64,000 bases of DNA from Bacillus_P idriensis_A (GCF_050483325.1 NZ_JBCMYF010000011.1:62001-126000); one strand, 5' to 3'; shown: positions 44,439-53,464, numbered from the stretch's first letter. The notes: a model not told the origin generated them from the sequence alone. Program-made: numbers and translations.

Positions 44439-44467
44439 AATTTAGCACAAACTTAATTAAGTGTAAA
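44439..44467 (-). promoter_or_regulatory. Promoter and operator of the ArsR operon
   Basis: On the minus strand TTTACA (44467-44462), 17 bases, TAAATT (44444-44439), six bases before the ATG at 44432. A 12-base palindrome ACTTAATTAAGT (44451-44462) fills the spacer, a likely ArsR operator. Confidence 0.6.
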
Positions 44468-44543
44468 CTTAAATTTAAATTTTTCTATGATTCGTCTAAA
44501 ATAAAGGTAGAAAAAACTGAGTATGAACAGAGGTGATTACCAT

Positions 44544-45152
44544 ATGAATAAGCCTGTCCATTCGTCCTTTTTCAATATGCCCACAATTGAACTAGCTCAA
44601 GCTTTGCTTGGAAAGATTTTAGTTAAAGAAACAGCCGAGGGTATTGCTGCAGGAATCATTGTTGAAACAGAAGCCTATATAGGACCAGGCGATCAGGCTG
44701 CCCACAGCTTCAACAACCGGAGAACGGCAAGAACAGAAGTCATGTTTGGACCGGCCGGCTATACCTATACATATGTCATGCATACACACTGTCTTGTAAA
44801 TGTTGTCAGCGGAGCGATTGATTCTCCTGAAGCAATTTTAATAAGAGGGGTAGAGCCGGTAGAAGGGCTGGAACTGATGTACCAAAGGCGCGGTCCAGTC
44901 AAAAGAGAGCAGGAACTGACAAATGGTCCCGGGAAACTGACGAAAGCATTGGGGATTGTAAAAGAAGATTATGGACGTCCTTTATGGGAGGCGCCCCTGT
45001 ATATAGCAGAAGGCAATGAGCCTGAATTTACAGCTGCAGGACCGCGAATTGGAATCGACAACAGCGGTGAAGCCAGAGAATATCCATGGAGATTCTGGGT
45101 AAGCGGGAACCGGTTTGTGTCGGGTACGAAGAAGAACAACATAATAAAATAG
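44544..45152 (+). CDS. mpg: 3-methyladenine DNA glycosylase (AAG/MPG type)
   Basis: The 202-residue base-excision enzyme removes alkylated purines. AAG-family blocks are present: ELAQALLGKILVKE, IVETEAYIGPGDQAAHSFNN (catalytic Glu within ETEAY), MFGPAGYTYTYVMH and NGPGKLTKALGI. The ATG at 44544 has GAGGTGA upstream; the longer frame from 44523 is unnecessary. It has its own terminator. The B. subtilis counterpart is Aag (YxlJ). Confidence 0.94.
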   Translation: MNKPVHSSFFNMPTIELAQALLGKILVKETAEGIAAGIIVETEAYIGPGDQAAHSFNNRRTARTEVMFGPAGYTYTYVMHTHCLVNVVSGAIDSPEAILIRGVEPVEGLELMYQRRGPVKREQELTNGPGKLTKALGIVKEDYGRPLWEAPLYIAEGNEPEFTAAGPRIGIDNSGEAREYPWRFWVSGNRFVSGTKKNNIIK

Positions 45153-45160
45153 TTTCTTTG

Positions 45161-45190
45161 AATAGCCCTTTAAAGTAAGGGTTATTTTTT
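45161..45190 (+). terminator. Intrinsic terminator of the glycosylase gene
   Basis: AATAGCCCTT and AAGGGTTATT pair (one G-U) around a 6-base loop, followed by six T. Confidence 0.85.
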
Positions 45191-45194
45191 ATGA

Positions 45195-45419
45195 AAGGCT
45201 CTTTTCGTAAATATTGTTGCTATTGGATTAAATGTTAAAAATCATAAGTGGATTGCAGCGGAAGGAACTTGACTCCTGCGGGAAATAGAGCAAATTGGGA
45301 GACCCCACAGGCAAAAAGCCGAGGAGGCTCCCATGCTCCCCGCGGAAAGCAAGTTCCTGCAGCGGAAAGGAACGGACAACATTTAAATGGAAAATAACAA
45401 TCTATGCGAAAAAAGCCTT
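45195..45419. mobile_element. MITE-like element, copy 3 (most complete)
   Basis: The left end AAGGCTCTTTTCGTAAATAT and the right end (about 45393-45419, ...CTATGCGAAAAAAGCCTT) are terminal inverted repeats. ATGA lies directly outside both ends, a possible target duplication. GC-rich internal blocks (GGAACTTGACTCCTGCGGG, GAGGAGGCTCC, CCCGCGGAAAGCAAGTTCC) fold on themselves. It encodes no protein. It is a 225-base non-autonomous element of a type scattered through Bacillaceae intergenic regions. Confidence 0.75.
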
Positions 45420-45477
45420 ATGAAAAGACTAGAAGTTGGCATATTGAAGCTGAACAGCCGTTTCCGCTTTTCTTACA

Positions 45478-45629
45478 AGATAAGAAAGTATAAAATTTTG
45501 CGCTTCGATGTCTAGCTCCATCGCCCAACTCCTCGGCCAGAACGGATCCGCCAGTAAAGGCAAAAAGCGCCTTTACTGGCGGATCCTTATCTGTCTGCCT
45601 GCGCTAAACGGGCGTTTCCGCTTTTCTTT
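45478..45629. repeat. Bacillaceae-type intergenic repeat, copy B
   Basis: It shares its ends and TCGATGTCTAGCTCCATCGC...GGCCAGAACG with copy A. The central hairpin is near perfect: GGATCCGCCAGTAAAGGC (45544-45561) with its complement at 45568-45586. A partial right end (CCGTTTCCGCTTTTCTTA, 45458-45475) lies just before it, perhaps a nested older copy. Confidence 0.8.
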
Positions 45630-45635
45630 TAAAAA

Positions 45636-45680
45636 TTAAGAAATTCTTAAACATTACACAGACAAGGAGTTAAGAATTTC
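45636..45680 (+). promoter_or_regulatory. Putative operator of the two-component operon
   Basis: The palindrome TTAAGAA-A-TTCTTAA (45636-45650) and a further TTAAGAATTTC (45670-45680) repeat the same half-site upstream of a TATAGA-like -10 (about 45702). This suggests autoregulation by the response regulator encoded downstream. Confidence 0.45.
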
Positions 45681-45738
45681 CTATTAGACTATAGATATCA
45701 GCCCGAGTCAGATATACTTTTGAAAGGAGTGTGAGCAA

Positions 45739-46431
45739 ATGACAACTTATAACGTTTTAGTAGTAGATGATGATAAAGAAATCCGCGATGCGATTGAAAT
45801 CTATTTAAAGAATGAAAATATAACTGTGATAAAAGCGAAAGACGGAATAGAAGCTCTTGAAAAACTGAATGAGCACGCTGTTCATTTAATTCTGCTTGAT
45901 ATCATGATGCCCCGTCTTGACGGCATCTCAACCACTTTTAAAATCCGTGAGAAAAAGAACATCCCAATTATTATCCTGAGTGCAAAGAGTGAAGATACAG
46001 ACAAAATACTGGGCCTTCAGGTCGGCGCAGATGATTATGTGACAAAGCCGTTCAATCCGATGGAGCTGATTGCCAGAGTGAAATCCCAGCTTAGGAGATA
46101 TGTGACGCTTGGTACATACGAAGGCGTGAAAAAGACCGTAGATCTGAATGGTCTTACCCTTGATCAAACAGCGAAAGAAGTGACGGTGCATGGCGAGAGC
46201 GTAAAACTGACACGCATTGAATACAGCATTGTCGAGCTGCTGATGCTGAACGCTGGCCGCGTGTTTTCAATCAATGAAATCTATGAAAGGGTATGGAACG
46301 AGCCCGGCTACAACGCAGAAAAAACCGTTGCCGTCCATATTCGCAAAATCAGAGAAAAAATTGAGATTGATCCTAAAAATCCGAGATATTTAAAGGTGGT
46401 ATGGGGTATTGGGTACAAAATGGAAAAGTAG
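45739..46431 (+). CDS. OmpR-family response regulator
   Basis: The 230-residue product has a receiver domain (VVDDDKEIRD, phospho-Asp in LILLDIMMPRLDG, Lys in VTKPFNPMELIARV) and a winged-helix domain (KLTRIEYSIVELLMLNAGRV; EKTVAVHIRKIREKIE). It is VanR-like in sequence. GAAAGGAG precedes the ATG. It overlaps the kinase gene that follows by 23 bases. Confidence 0.92.
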   Translation: MTTYNVLVVDDDKEIRDAIEIYLKNENITVIKAKDGIEALEKLNEHAVHLILLDIMMPRLDGISTTFKIREKKNIPIIILSAKSEDTDKILGLQVGADDYVTKPFNPMELIARVKSQLRRYVTLGTYEGVKKTVDLNGLTLDQTAKEVTVHGESVKLTRIEYSIVELLMLNAGRVFSINEIYERVWNEPGYNAEKTVAVHIRKIREKIEIDPKNPRYLKVVWGIGYKMEK

Positions 46432-48625
46432 TCTGACGTTTTTTCTCATCATGATGCTGCTGACGTATGGCATCAGCGGTCTCTTTTCAGGTGCTGCCAA
46501 TGGAGACAGGTACTTATTTAAAAATTATTTTCAGTCTGTCGAATTTCAAGAACGGCTAAATTACTTTACGAATCTTTTAAGCTTATATGAATTGAACGGC
46601 ATGACTAAAGAAGAAGCCAAGGAAAAGATAACCGTATCAGCAGAGGAAATTGAAGAACACCGATATAGATACGGAAGATTATCCGACCAGATCATGAACA
46701 TAGAAAGTCAGTATGAAGAAGAAATTTTCGCTGCTAAGGAAAATGGAAACAGCGAAGTTGAAAAAGTGCTGACGGAAGAAAAGAATAAAAAAATTGCAGA
46801 CATCACGTTGAATTTTAAAGATGATGAGCATGTCCGAAAAAAGGTTATCGCAGAAAAAGAAAAGAAAATTGATGAATTCTTTGAAGAAACCTATAAGTAT
46901 CCTAAGTCTGAATATGAAGCAAATAAAAATGAGTTTGTTTATTACTTGAAAAGCACCGATTCCAAAGAAGTTCATACCAACTTGCAAATGTCTGAGAAAG
47001 ATGATCCAAAGGAGTTTATCAATCAAAAGGACATGTACTATATAGAAAATTATTCGGGGTCAAGAGGCTATATCTATTCAACTGATGGTTTTCATTATTT
47101 TGGAAGCAGTGATATCACCGAGGATCTTATCAGCGGAGAGGAAATAAGATTCACCGGACAAATCGCCCTGTCAAAAAATGCACCAGCAGACAGCGAAACC
47201 ATGATTGAATTCCGGGATTTTCAAAAATCACAGGCTCTCTATTACGGACATTCACTCAGCGGCCTTGCAGCTCTTTTCATCAGTGTTTTCCTTCTAAGAA
47301 GACGTCCGAGGTTTGAACCTGTTTTGAAAAGCAAGTGGGCGCAAGTGTACATCCGCCTGCCTCTGGATGTGAGAATACTCTTCACCGGCATATCGTTTAT
47401 AGGAAGCATTATCTGCATGTTCGGAGTGATCGACTATTATCCGTTCCGGTATGGATACGAATGGCTCTATTCGTTTATCTTTTTAATGATTGGAACGCTG
47501 TTTATCGCAGCACTCATCGTTCAGGCAGTCCTTCTCATACACCTATTTAAAACAGAGGGCCATTTCAAGGCAGAATGGAAAACAACAGTCCTTTACAAGA
47601 TTGCTAAGGCTGTGGCAGACGCTTTTCTGATTCAGAAGGTAGGCATTCAGCTTTTGATATTGCTCGGCATTGTTTTCTGCTTTGGGGTTGGAGCGGCAGC
47701 AGCGATTGTTCAGCCCGCGTTCCTGCTCATCTACTTTCCTGCTTTTTTGCTCATTGGCCTTCCGGTTGTCCTGTTTATGTTCAAACGAATTGGCTATTTT
47801 AATAAAATTGTGGCGAATTCAAATGACATCATGCTCGGCAATCTGGAAACAGACCTGCCGGTAAAAGGGAAAACGGCCCTTTCCACACTGGCTTCGAATA
47901 TGAATGCTCTGAAGCATGGGGTGAAAACCTCACAGCAAAAGCAGGTGAAAAGCGAACGCCTGAAAACGGAGCTGATCACAAATGTCAGCCATGATCTTAG
48001 AACACCGCTTACCTCTATAATCAGCTACACAGAATTACTGAAAAATCCTGCTCTCTCAGAAGAGGAAAGAGCTTCCTATGTGGAAATTGTCGACCGAAAA
48101 TCACAGCGTTTGAAAATCCTGATTGATGATTTGTTTGAAGCTTCAAAAATGGCGAGCGGCAATATTGAGTTAATGAAACAAAACGCAGATATTGCCCAGC
48201 TCCTGCAGCAGGCGCTAGCTGAATACAATGAAGCCATCAGCCAGTCTTCCCTGCAGTTCAGGGTGACTCATGTGGATGAACCTGTTATTGCAGTCGTAGA
48301 CGGACAAAAAATGTGGAGAGTGTTTGAGAATTTGATTGGCAATATTCTTAAGTATTCTTTAGAGAATACGAGAGTGTACCTTTCCGTTAAAAAAATCGGG
48401 GAGCAAGTCATGATCTCTTTTAAAAATGTCACCAAGTATGAGCTCAGCGAAAATACAGATGAACTATTTGAACGGTTTAAACGCGGAGACTCCTCGCGTC
48501 ATACAGAAGGTTCCGGGCTCGGTCTTACAATTGCCAAATCGATTGTTGAGCTTCACGGAGGGCGGCTTGAGATTGATGTGGACGGAGATTTATTTAAAGT
48601 AACCATCATCCTGGACGCTGATTAA
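46409..48625 (+). CDS. Sensor histidine kinase with large extracellular and multi-helix membrane region
   Basis: The 738-residue product has a first helix (about 8-28), an extracellular domain of some 240 residues with a charged coiled coil (about 60-160), then five or six more helices (about 280-480). A cytoplasmic kinase core follows (His528 in TNVSHDLRTPLTSIISYTEL; GSGLGLTIAKSIVELHGG). This is unlike the two-helix Bacillus kinases. The TTG at 46409 has AAGGTGG 9 bases upstream; the next ATG is inside the first helix. Partner of the response regulator just before it. Signal unknown. Confidence 0.88.
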   Translation: MGTKWKSSLTFFLIMMLLTYGISGLFSGAANGDRYLFKNYFQSVEFQERLNYFTNLLSLYELNGMTKEEAKEKITVSAEEIEEHRYRYGRLSDQIMNIESQYEEEIFAAKENGNSEVEKVLTEEKNKKIADITLNFKDDEHVRKKVIAEKEKKIDEFFEETYKYPKSEYEANKNEFVYYLKSTDSKEVHTNLQMSEKDDPKEFINQKDMYYIENYSGSRGYIYSTDGFHYFGSSDITEDLISGEEIRFTGQIALSKNAPADSETMIEFRDFQKSQALYYGHSLSGLAALFISVFLLRRRPRFEPVLKSKWAQVYIRLPLDVRILFTGISFIGSIICMFGVIDYYPFRYGYEWLYSFIFLMIGTLFIAALIVQAVLLIHLFKTEGHFKAEWKTTVLYKIAKAVADAFLIQKVGIQLLILLGIVFCFGVGAAAAIVQPAFLLIYFPAFLLIGLPVVLFMFKRIGYFNKIVANSNDIMLGNLETDLPVKGKTALSTLASNMNALKHGVKTSQQKQVKSERLKTELITNVSHDLRTPLTSIISYTELLKNPALSEEERASYVEIVDRKSQRLKILIDDLFEASKMASGNIELMKQNADIAQLLQQALAEYNEAISQSSLQFRVTHVDEPVIAVVDGQKMWRVFENLIGNILKYSLENTRVYLSVKKIGEQVMISFKNVTKYELSENTDELFERFKRGDSSRHTEGSGLGLTIAKSIVELHGGRLEIDVDGDLFKVTIILDAD

Positions 48626-48662
48626 AAAAAGCAGGTTTCCGTACCAAGGGAACCTGCTTTTA
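48624..48662. terminator. Bidirectional terminator
   Basis: AAAAGCAGGTTTCC and GGGAACCTGCTTTT pair (one G-U) around about 7 bases, between the convergent kinase and amylase genes. Confidence 0.85.
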
Positions 48663-48670
48663 GTATTTGC

Positions 48671-50137
48671 TTATTCAACATCTTCATCCGGACGGGCCCA
48701 GACAGAAACGCTCTGGCCGTTTACAGGGAACGTCGCAAAACCATCATCTTCAATGGTAATATGCTCTTCGCGGGTACCGGTTAAATCCACCCATACCTTA
48801 CCTGCATGATGTTCGCCGACACACATCCGTTTTTCTCCTTCGTCGCCATTTGAAATGACAACAGCACAGCCGGAACGCTCAAACTCATCCACTCCGCGTC
48901 TTACCCAGCCGATTGTATTCGGATGGTCAAAGTAGTCTTCCTGCTCACCATAGGCTCTTGTCTGTCTTGCATAAAGGAGGGGATCAATCGCTTCTCTTTT
49001 ACCGTCAATTGGATTGTCTCCGTCAATGCCGTAGTAATCGCCATAGAATACACATGGATATCCCTGCTTTCTCAGAAGAATCAGGGCATAGGCACTTTGC
49101 TTAAAGCAGTCCTCTACCCATGATTCGAGGGCCTCATCAGGCTGGGAATCATGATTATCAACAAATGTGACGGCATGCTCGGGATGGGAGCCGACAAGGG
49201 TATCCTCAAAGATTGTGGAGAGATCAAAATCATTTCCTTCCATGGATGCTTCATGAAGCTTGTAGTGAAGGGACACATCAAATAAACTCATTTTGTAGTC
49301 AATCTTATCAAGGAAACTCTGGCATTCTTTTAAATCAGACTTCCAGAACTCGCCTACAAAAAAGAAATCTTCTCCGCGGTCTTCATAAAGCTCTTCAGCA
49401 AATCTCTGTACAAACTCATGATTGATATGTTTAATGGCATCAAGGCGGTATCCGTCACACTGCAGCGTGTCTGCAAGCCACTTGCCCCATGAAATCATTT
49501 CATCCTGAACTTCTTCATTATCATAGTCAATGTTCGCAAACATTAAGTAATCATAATTTCCAAATTCCGCGTCAACATTCTCATTCCAGTCTTTATTGTC
49601 ACCGACAATTTTAAAGACGCCGATTTTATCGTTTTTCGCATCGTAATCTGTCCCGTTGAAATGCTCAAAATTCCATTCAAAGGATGAATACTTTCCTTTT
49701 CGTCCCGGGAAGTTGAATTTTGTCCAGCCTTCAATATTAATCGGCTCGGATAATTCTTCCGTCCGGTCCTCGCGGTCTACTTCAATCACTTTAAATAATT
49801 CCGTCTCATCTGCTCCTGCTTTATGGTTCATGACCAGATCCACATAAACGGCAATGCCGTTGTCGTGACAGGCTTTAATAGCAGCAAGTAATTCCTTCTT
49901 CAAACCGTATTTAGTGCGGACAGAACCCTTTTGATTGAACTCTCCAAGATCATATAAGTCATACACACCATATCCGACATCATCTCCGGACTGGCCTTTT
50001 GTAACGGGAGGAATCCAAATGGAATCAATGCCTCTTTCCTTAAGCTCCGGCGCTACCTTTTTCAGCCTGTTCCAATGTGTTCCAGTAGGTCTTACATGCC
50101 ATTCAAAAAACTGCATCATTGTGTGATTCTTTTCCAT
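48671..50137 (-). CDS. Cytoplasmic alpha-amylase (GH13)
   Basis: The 488-residue product lacks a signal peptide, so it acts inside the cell on maltodextrins or glycogen. GH13 motifs are complete: YVDLVMNHKAG, nucleophile Asp in YRLDAIKHINH, acid/base Glu in FFVGEFWKS, and the third Asp in FVDNHDSQP. The start MEKNHTMMQFFEWH matches bacterial liquefying-type and intracellular amylases. A cre-like site lies upstream. Confidence 0.93.
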   Translation of the reverse strand: MEKNHTMMQFFEWHVRPTGTHWNRLKKVAPELKERGIDSIWIPPVTKGQSGDDVGYGVYDLYDLGEFNQKGSVRTKYGLKKELLAAIKACHDNGIAVYVDLVMNHKAGADETELFKVIEVDREDRTEELSEPINIEGWTKFNFPGRKGKYSSFEWNFEHFNGTDYDAKNDKIGVFKIVGDNKDWNENVDAEFGNYDYLMFANIDYDNEEVQDEMISWGKWLADTLQCDGYRLDAIKHINHEFVQRFAEELYEDRGEDFFFVGEFWKSDLKECQSFLDKIDYKMSLFDVSLHYKLHEASMEGNDFDLSTIFEDTLVGSHPEHAVTFVDNHDSQPDEALESWVEDCFKQSAYALILLRKQGYPCVFYGDYYGIDGDNPIDGKREAIDPLLYARQTRAYGEQEDYFDHPNTIGWVRRGVDEFERSGCAVVISNGDEGEKRMCVGEHHAGKVWVDLTGTREEHITIEDDGFATFPVNGQSVSVWARPDEDVE

Positions 50138-50238
50138 CCCGATTTCCCCTTTTCAGTGTGTTCTTTCTGTTATCCTACTTTCTACCCTTAATAACAGAAA
50201 TTGAAGCGGAATTTTTAAAAAATTCAACACTTTATAAG

Positions 50239-50252
50239 TTTAAGCGTTTTCA
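50239..50252. promoter_or_regulatory. Putative cre site (CcpA)
   Basis: TTTAAGCGTTTTCA, or TGAAAACGCTTAAA on the other strand, fits the cre consensus with one end mismatch. It lies between the divergent amylase and AbgT genes, near both promoters, suggesting glucose repression of one or both. Confidence 0.55.
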
Positions 50253-50267
50253 TTAAAGAATGACGGG

Positions 50268-50295
50268 TTGCGAAATAAACAGAACTCTTTATAAT
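50268..50295 (+). promoter_or_regulatory. Promoter of the AbgT-amidohydrolase operon
   Basis: TTGCGA (50268-50273), 16 bases, TATAAT (50290-50295). AAAGGAGA follows at about 50320. Confidence 0.65.
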
Positions 50296-50331
50296 GAGAA
50301 ATATTAAAAAATTCAGTTAAAGGAGATGAGA

Positions 50332-51873
50332 ATGTCTATGGAACCAAACACAGCAGCAGCCGCAAACAGGAAAAACAGGGGATTATTTAATCGCATGCTT
50401 GACGGTGTAGAGAAAGCAGGAAATAAACTGCCTGATCCCGTTACCTTATTTATTCTGTTCGCCGTCATCGTCATTCTTGCATCTCATATTGCTTCCTTGT
50501 TTGAAGTGAAGGTTGAGAACCCGGCAACGAAAGAAAGTGTTGAAGCTGTAAGCCTGCTGACAAAGGATGGATTTCAGCAGATCATGACGAATATGGTGAA
50601 GAATTTCGCGGAATTTCCTCCGCTCGGACTAGTGCTTGTTACCATGATTGGTGTAGGGCTTGCTGAGGGAGTGGGGCTGATTTCTGCTTTGCTTAGAAAG
50701 CTTGTTCTTGGAGCCCCAAAAGGGATTATTACCTTTTCAATTGTTTTTGCAGGACTTCTTGCAAATATGGCAGGAGATGCCGGCTTTATCGTACTGCCTC
50801 CTATCGCGGCACTTGTATTTATGAGTGTTGGCAGACACCCGATTGCGGGGATGGTTGTCGCATATGCTTCTGTTGCAGGCGGATTCAGTGCCAATCTGAT
50901 CGTCAATATGCTTGATGCTCTTTTAGCAGGATTTACACAATCCGCAGCAGAAATTGTCGATCCTGATTTTCAGACCAATCCTGCAATGAACTGGTATTTT
51001 TTAGCTGGGTCCTGTGTGTTTTTTGTGCCGCTTGCCATATGGGTCACGGAAAAGATCGTTGAACCAAGGCTGCCTGAATATAAAGGTCCCCGCATGCCGA
51101 TGGAAAAGCTTGGACCTGAAGAATCCAAAGGACTTAGATGGGCTGGAATAGCAACACTCTCATTCCTAATCTTAATAGCACTAACGATTGTTCCAGAGAA
51201 TGGCTGGCTCCGCGGCGAAGACGGCGCAATCATTACTTCACCATTCATGAACTCACTTGTTCCTATTATTATGGGCCTGTTTCTATTTCCCGGACTTGCA
51301 TATGGGATTGCAGTTAAATCGATCCGTTCAGATAAGGATGTCGCCCAGGAAATCGCAAAGTCGCTTGGAACGATGGGGATGTACATGGCAATTGCCTTTT
51401 TTGCGGCCCAGTTTATTGCCTATTTTAACTGGAGTAATTTAGGGATTATAATGGCCATCTCTGGAGCGGATCTGCTTAAAGGTCTTGGACTCACAGGCTT
51501 GCCTCTATTAATAGGATTTATCTTATTCTGCGGAACTCTCAATCTCTTTATCGCAAGTGCTTCCGCTAAATGGGCCATTGTAGGTCCGGTCTTTGTTCCA
51601 ATGTTCATGCTTCTCGGGTATGACCCGGCATTTACGCAAGTTGCCTATCGGATTGGTGATTCAATTACAAATCCAATTACGCCGATGTTTGCGTATTTTG
51701 CTATTTTGCTTGCAGGAGCTAAGAAGTTTGATAAGAATATGGGACTTGGCTCACTGATTTCCGTCATGCTTCCATACACCATTTTCTTTGGCATTGCATG
51801 GATTTTGTTCTTTATCGCCTGGTATTATCTCGGAATCCCGCTCGGTCCTGGAGCAGATATCCACTTAGACTAG
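50332..51873 (+). CDS. AbgT-family transporter
   Basis: The 513-residue protein has about twelve hydrophobic segments and the AbgT landmarks VEKAGNKLPDPVTLFILFAV and GLLANMAGDAGFIVLPPIAA. E. coli AbgT imports p-aminobenzoyl-glutamate; other members export sulfonamides. The ATG at 50332 has AAGGAG 6 bases upstream. It is followed 13 bases later by an M20 amidohydrolase gene, as in E. coli abgABT, where uptake is coupled to cleavage of an amide. Confidence 0.9.
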   Translation: MSMEPNTAAAANRKNRGLFNRMLDGVEKAGNKLPDPVTLFILFAVIVILASHIASLFEVKVENPATKESVEAVSLLTKDGFQQIMTNMVKNFAEFPPLGLVLVTMIGVGLAEGVGLISALLRKLVLGAPKGIITFSIVFAGLLANMAGDAGFIVLPPIAALVFMSVGRHPIAGMVVAYASVAGGFSANLIVNMLDALLAGFTQSAAEIVDPDFQTNPAMNWYFLAGSCVFFVPLAIWVTEKIVEPRLPEYKGPRMPMEKLGPEESKGLRWAGIATLSFLILIALTIVPENGWLRGEDGAIITSPFMNSLVPIIMGLFLFPGLAYGIAVKSIRSDKDVAQEIAKSLGTMGMYMAIAFFAAQFIAYFNWSNLGIIMAISGADLLKGLGLTGLPLLIGFILFCGTLNLFIASASAKWAIVGPVFVPMFMLLGYDPAFTQVAYRIGDSITNPITPMFAYFAILLAGAKKFDKNMGLGSLISVMLPYTIFFGIAWILFFIAWYYLGIPLGPGADIHLD

Positions 51874-51886
51874 AAGGAGGCAGCTT

Positions 51887-53182
51887 ATGGGTGCTGTATT
51901 TTCAAAAGAACGATTGATTGAAGAACTGGATCAATGTCCTTCTTATGAAGGAATTGATCCGACAGAACTGGCTGATAAACTATCCGTCCTTTTTGAAATA
52001 GGAAAAACGCCTGAAGGCGGAATCACAAGGTTTCCTTATACAAAGGAAGAGAAAGAAGCAAAAGAAGTTTTTAAAGCCTGGATGATTGAAGCTGGTCTTG
52101 AAGTCAGAGAAGATGCAATCGGCAATTTATTTGGCACACTTCAAGGAACATCGAGAGAGCTTCCTGTCGTCATGACAGGCTCTCATTTGGACAGTGTTCC
52201 AAATGGAGGTGCATTTGACGGCCCGCTCGGATGCTTAAGCAGTCTGCTTGCCATCAAGGCCATTGCCTCTAAGGAAGAGAATCCGAAGCGTTCCATTGAG
52301 CTTGCCGTTTTTGTGGACGAAGAAGGAGCACGGTTTAAAAACGGCATTTTTGGAAGCCGCGTTATGATGGGTGAAGTTGGTGCAGCAGATTTCAAATTGT
52401 TTAATGATGATCAGGACAACGTTCTGTACGATGAAATGGTACGCTGCGGGCATGATCCGGAGCGAGTGCAGGATTCATTCAGAAAACCAGAGGATATTTA
52501 TGCTTTTCTTGAACTTCACATAGAACAGGGCAGGCGCCTTGAATCGGAAGGGAAAGATATCGGTATTGTGAGCGGGATTGCAGGACCTTCCTGGACGTCC
52601 TATACGTTTATCGGTGAAACGGATCACGCAGGCAACACGCCGATGAAATTCCGGCAAGATACACTGGCTGCCGCAGCAGAGTTTATTCTAAAAGTGGAGC
52701 AGGCACCTTCAAGGTTCAGCCCAACAGCTGTTGCAACGGTTGGGAAAATAAATGTTTTTCCAAATGGAACGAACGTTATTTCCGGCAAAACAGAGGTCAT
52801 TGTCGATGCAAGGGATATTGACCTGAAAGCAAGAGATGCCTTGATTGCCTCCTTAAAAGATGAAGCAGTGAACCTTTCAAAGGAAAGAGGAGTTGCGGTC
52901 GATATAAAAGCCGGCATTAATATCGCGCCTGTGATTGTTCCGGACCATATCCGGGAAGTTATCCAAACCTCTGCCGAAGCGAGTGGACTGACGTCGCTCT
53001 CTCTCCCAAGCGGAGCCGGTCATGATGCAATGACACTCGGAAAATACGTGCCATCAGGCATGGTATTTGTGCCAAGTTTGAACGGAAAAAGCCATTCACC
53101 TGAAGAATGGACGTCTCTTCCGGACTGCATCAAAGGGGTGCAGGTGATGAAAGATTCGCTTGAACAGCTTGCAAATAGGTAG
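51887..53182 (+). CDS. M20-family amidohydrolase (hydantoinase/carbamoylase type)
   Basis: The 431-residue zinc enzyme has MTGSHLDSVPNGGAFDGPLG (metal His and Asp), VFVDEEGARFKNGIFGSR (metal Glu pair), LELHIEQGRRLESEGKDIGI and C-terminal GAGHDAMTLGKYVPSGMVFV. These blocks define N-carbamoyl-amino-acid hydrolases and allantoate amidohydrolases. AAGGAGG precedes the ATG. Sharing an operon with AbgT suggests it hydrolyses the imported amide compound. The exact substrate is unknown. Confidence 0.9.
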   Translation: MGAVFSKERLIEELDQCPSYEGIDPTELADKLSVLFEIGKTPEGGITRFPYTKEEKEAKEVFKAWMIEAGLEVREDAIGNLFGTLQGTSRELPVVMTGSHLDSVPNGGAFDGPLGCLSSLLAIKAIASKEENPKRSIELAVFVDEEGARFKNGIFGSRVMMGEVGAADFKLFNDDQDNVLYDEMVRCGHDPERVQDSFRKPEDIYAFLELHIEQGRRLESEGKDIGIVSGIAGPSWTSYTFIGETDHAGNTPMKFRQDTLAAAAEFILKVEQAPSRFSPTAVATVGKINVFPNGTNVISGKTEVIVDARDIDLKARDALIASLKDEAVNLSKERGVAVDIKAGINIAPVIVPDHIREVIQTSAEASGLTSLSLPSGAGHDAMTLGKYVPSGMVFVPSLNGKSHSPEEWTSLPDCIKGVQVMKDSLEQLANR

Positions 53183-53210
53183 TCAGGAAATCAATGACCC
53201 AAATCCAAGA

Positions 53211-53245
53211 ATCCTCTCCCGCAAAATGGGGAGAGGATCTTTTAT
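53211..53245 (+). terminator. Intrinsic terminator of the AbgT operon
   Basis: ATCCTCTCCC and GGGAGAGGAT form a 10-bp stem with an 8-base loop, followed by CTTTTATT. Confidence 0.85.
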
Positions 53246-53464
53246 TGTCTGAATCAAATAGAAAAGGTCATACCTGTTATTTAAGAAAAGATAAAACAAC
53301 AACATCGCTCGAAATTTAGAAATTGTTTAAAAGTAAATGAGTAATTACTCTCATGTATTTAGTAGTGATTTTTTTATTATTCTGGTTTCATATTGAACAT
53401 CGGTGGGAAAATGTGGTAGTAATAAGGTGGATTACATATGAGATATCCGAAAGGAGCCTATCCA

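Noticed and set aside
53353..53464. Small membrane-protein-like open frame before the lipoprotein
   Set aside because: No ribosome site at its ATG, and it then overlaps the lipoprotein gene in another frame. It more likely carries the promoter.
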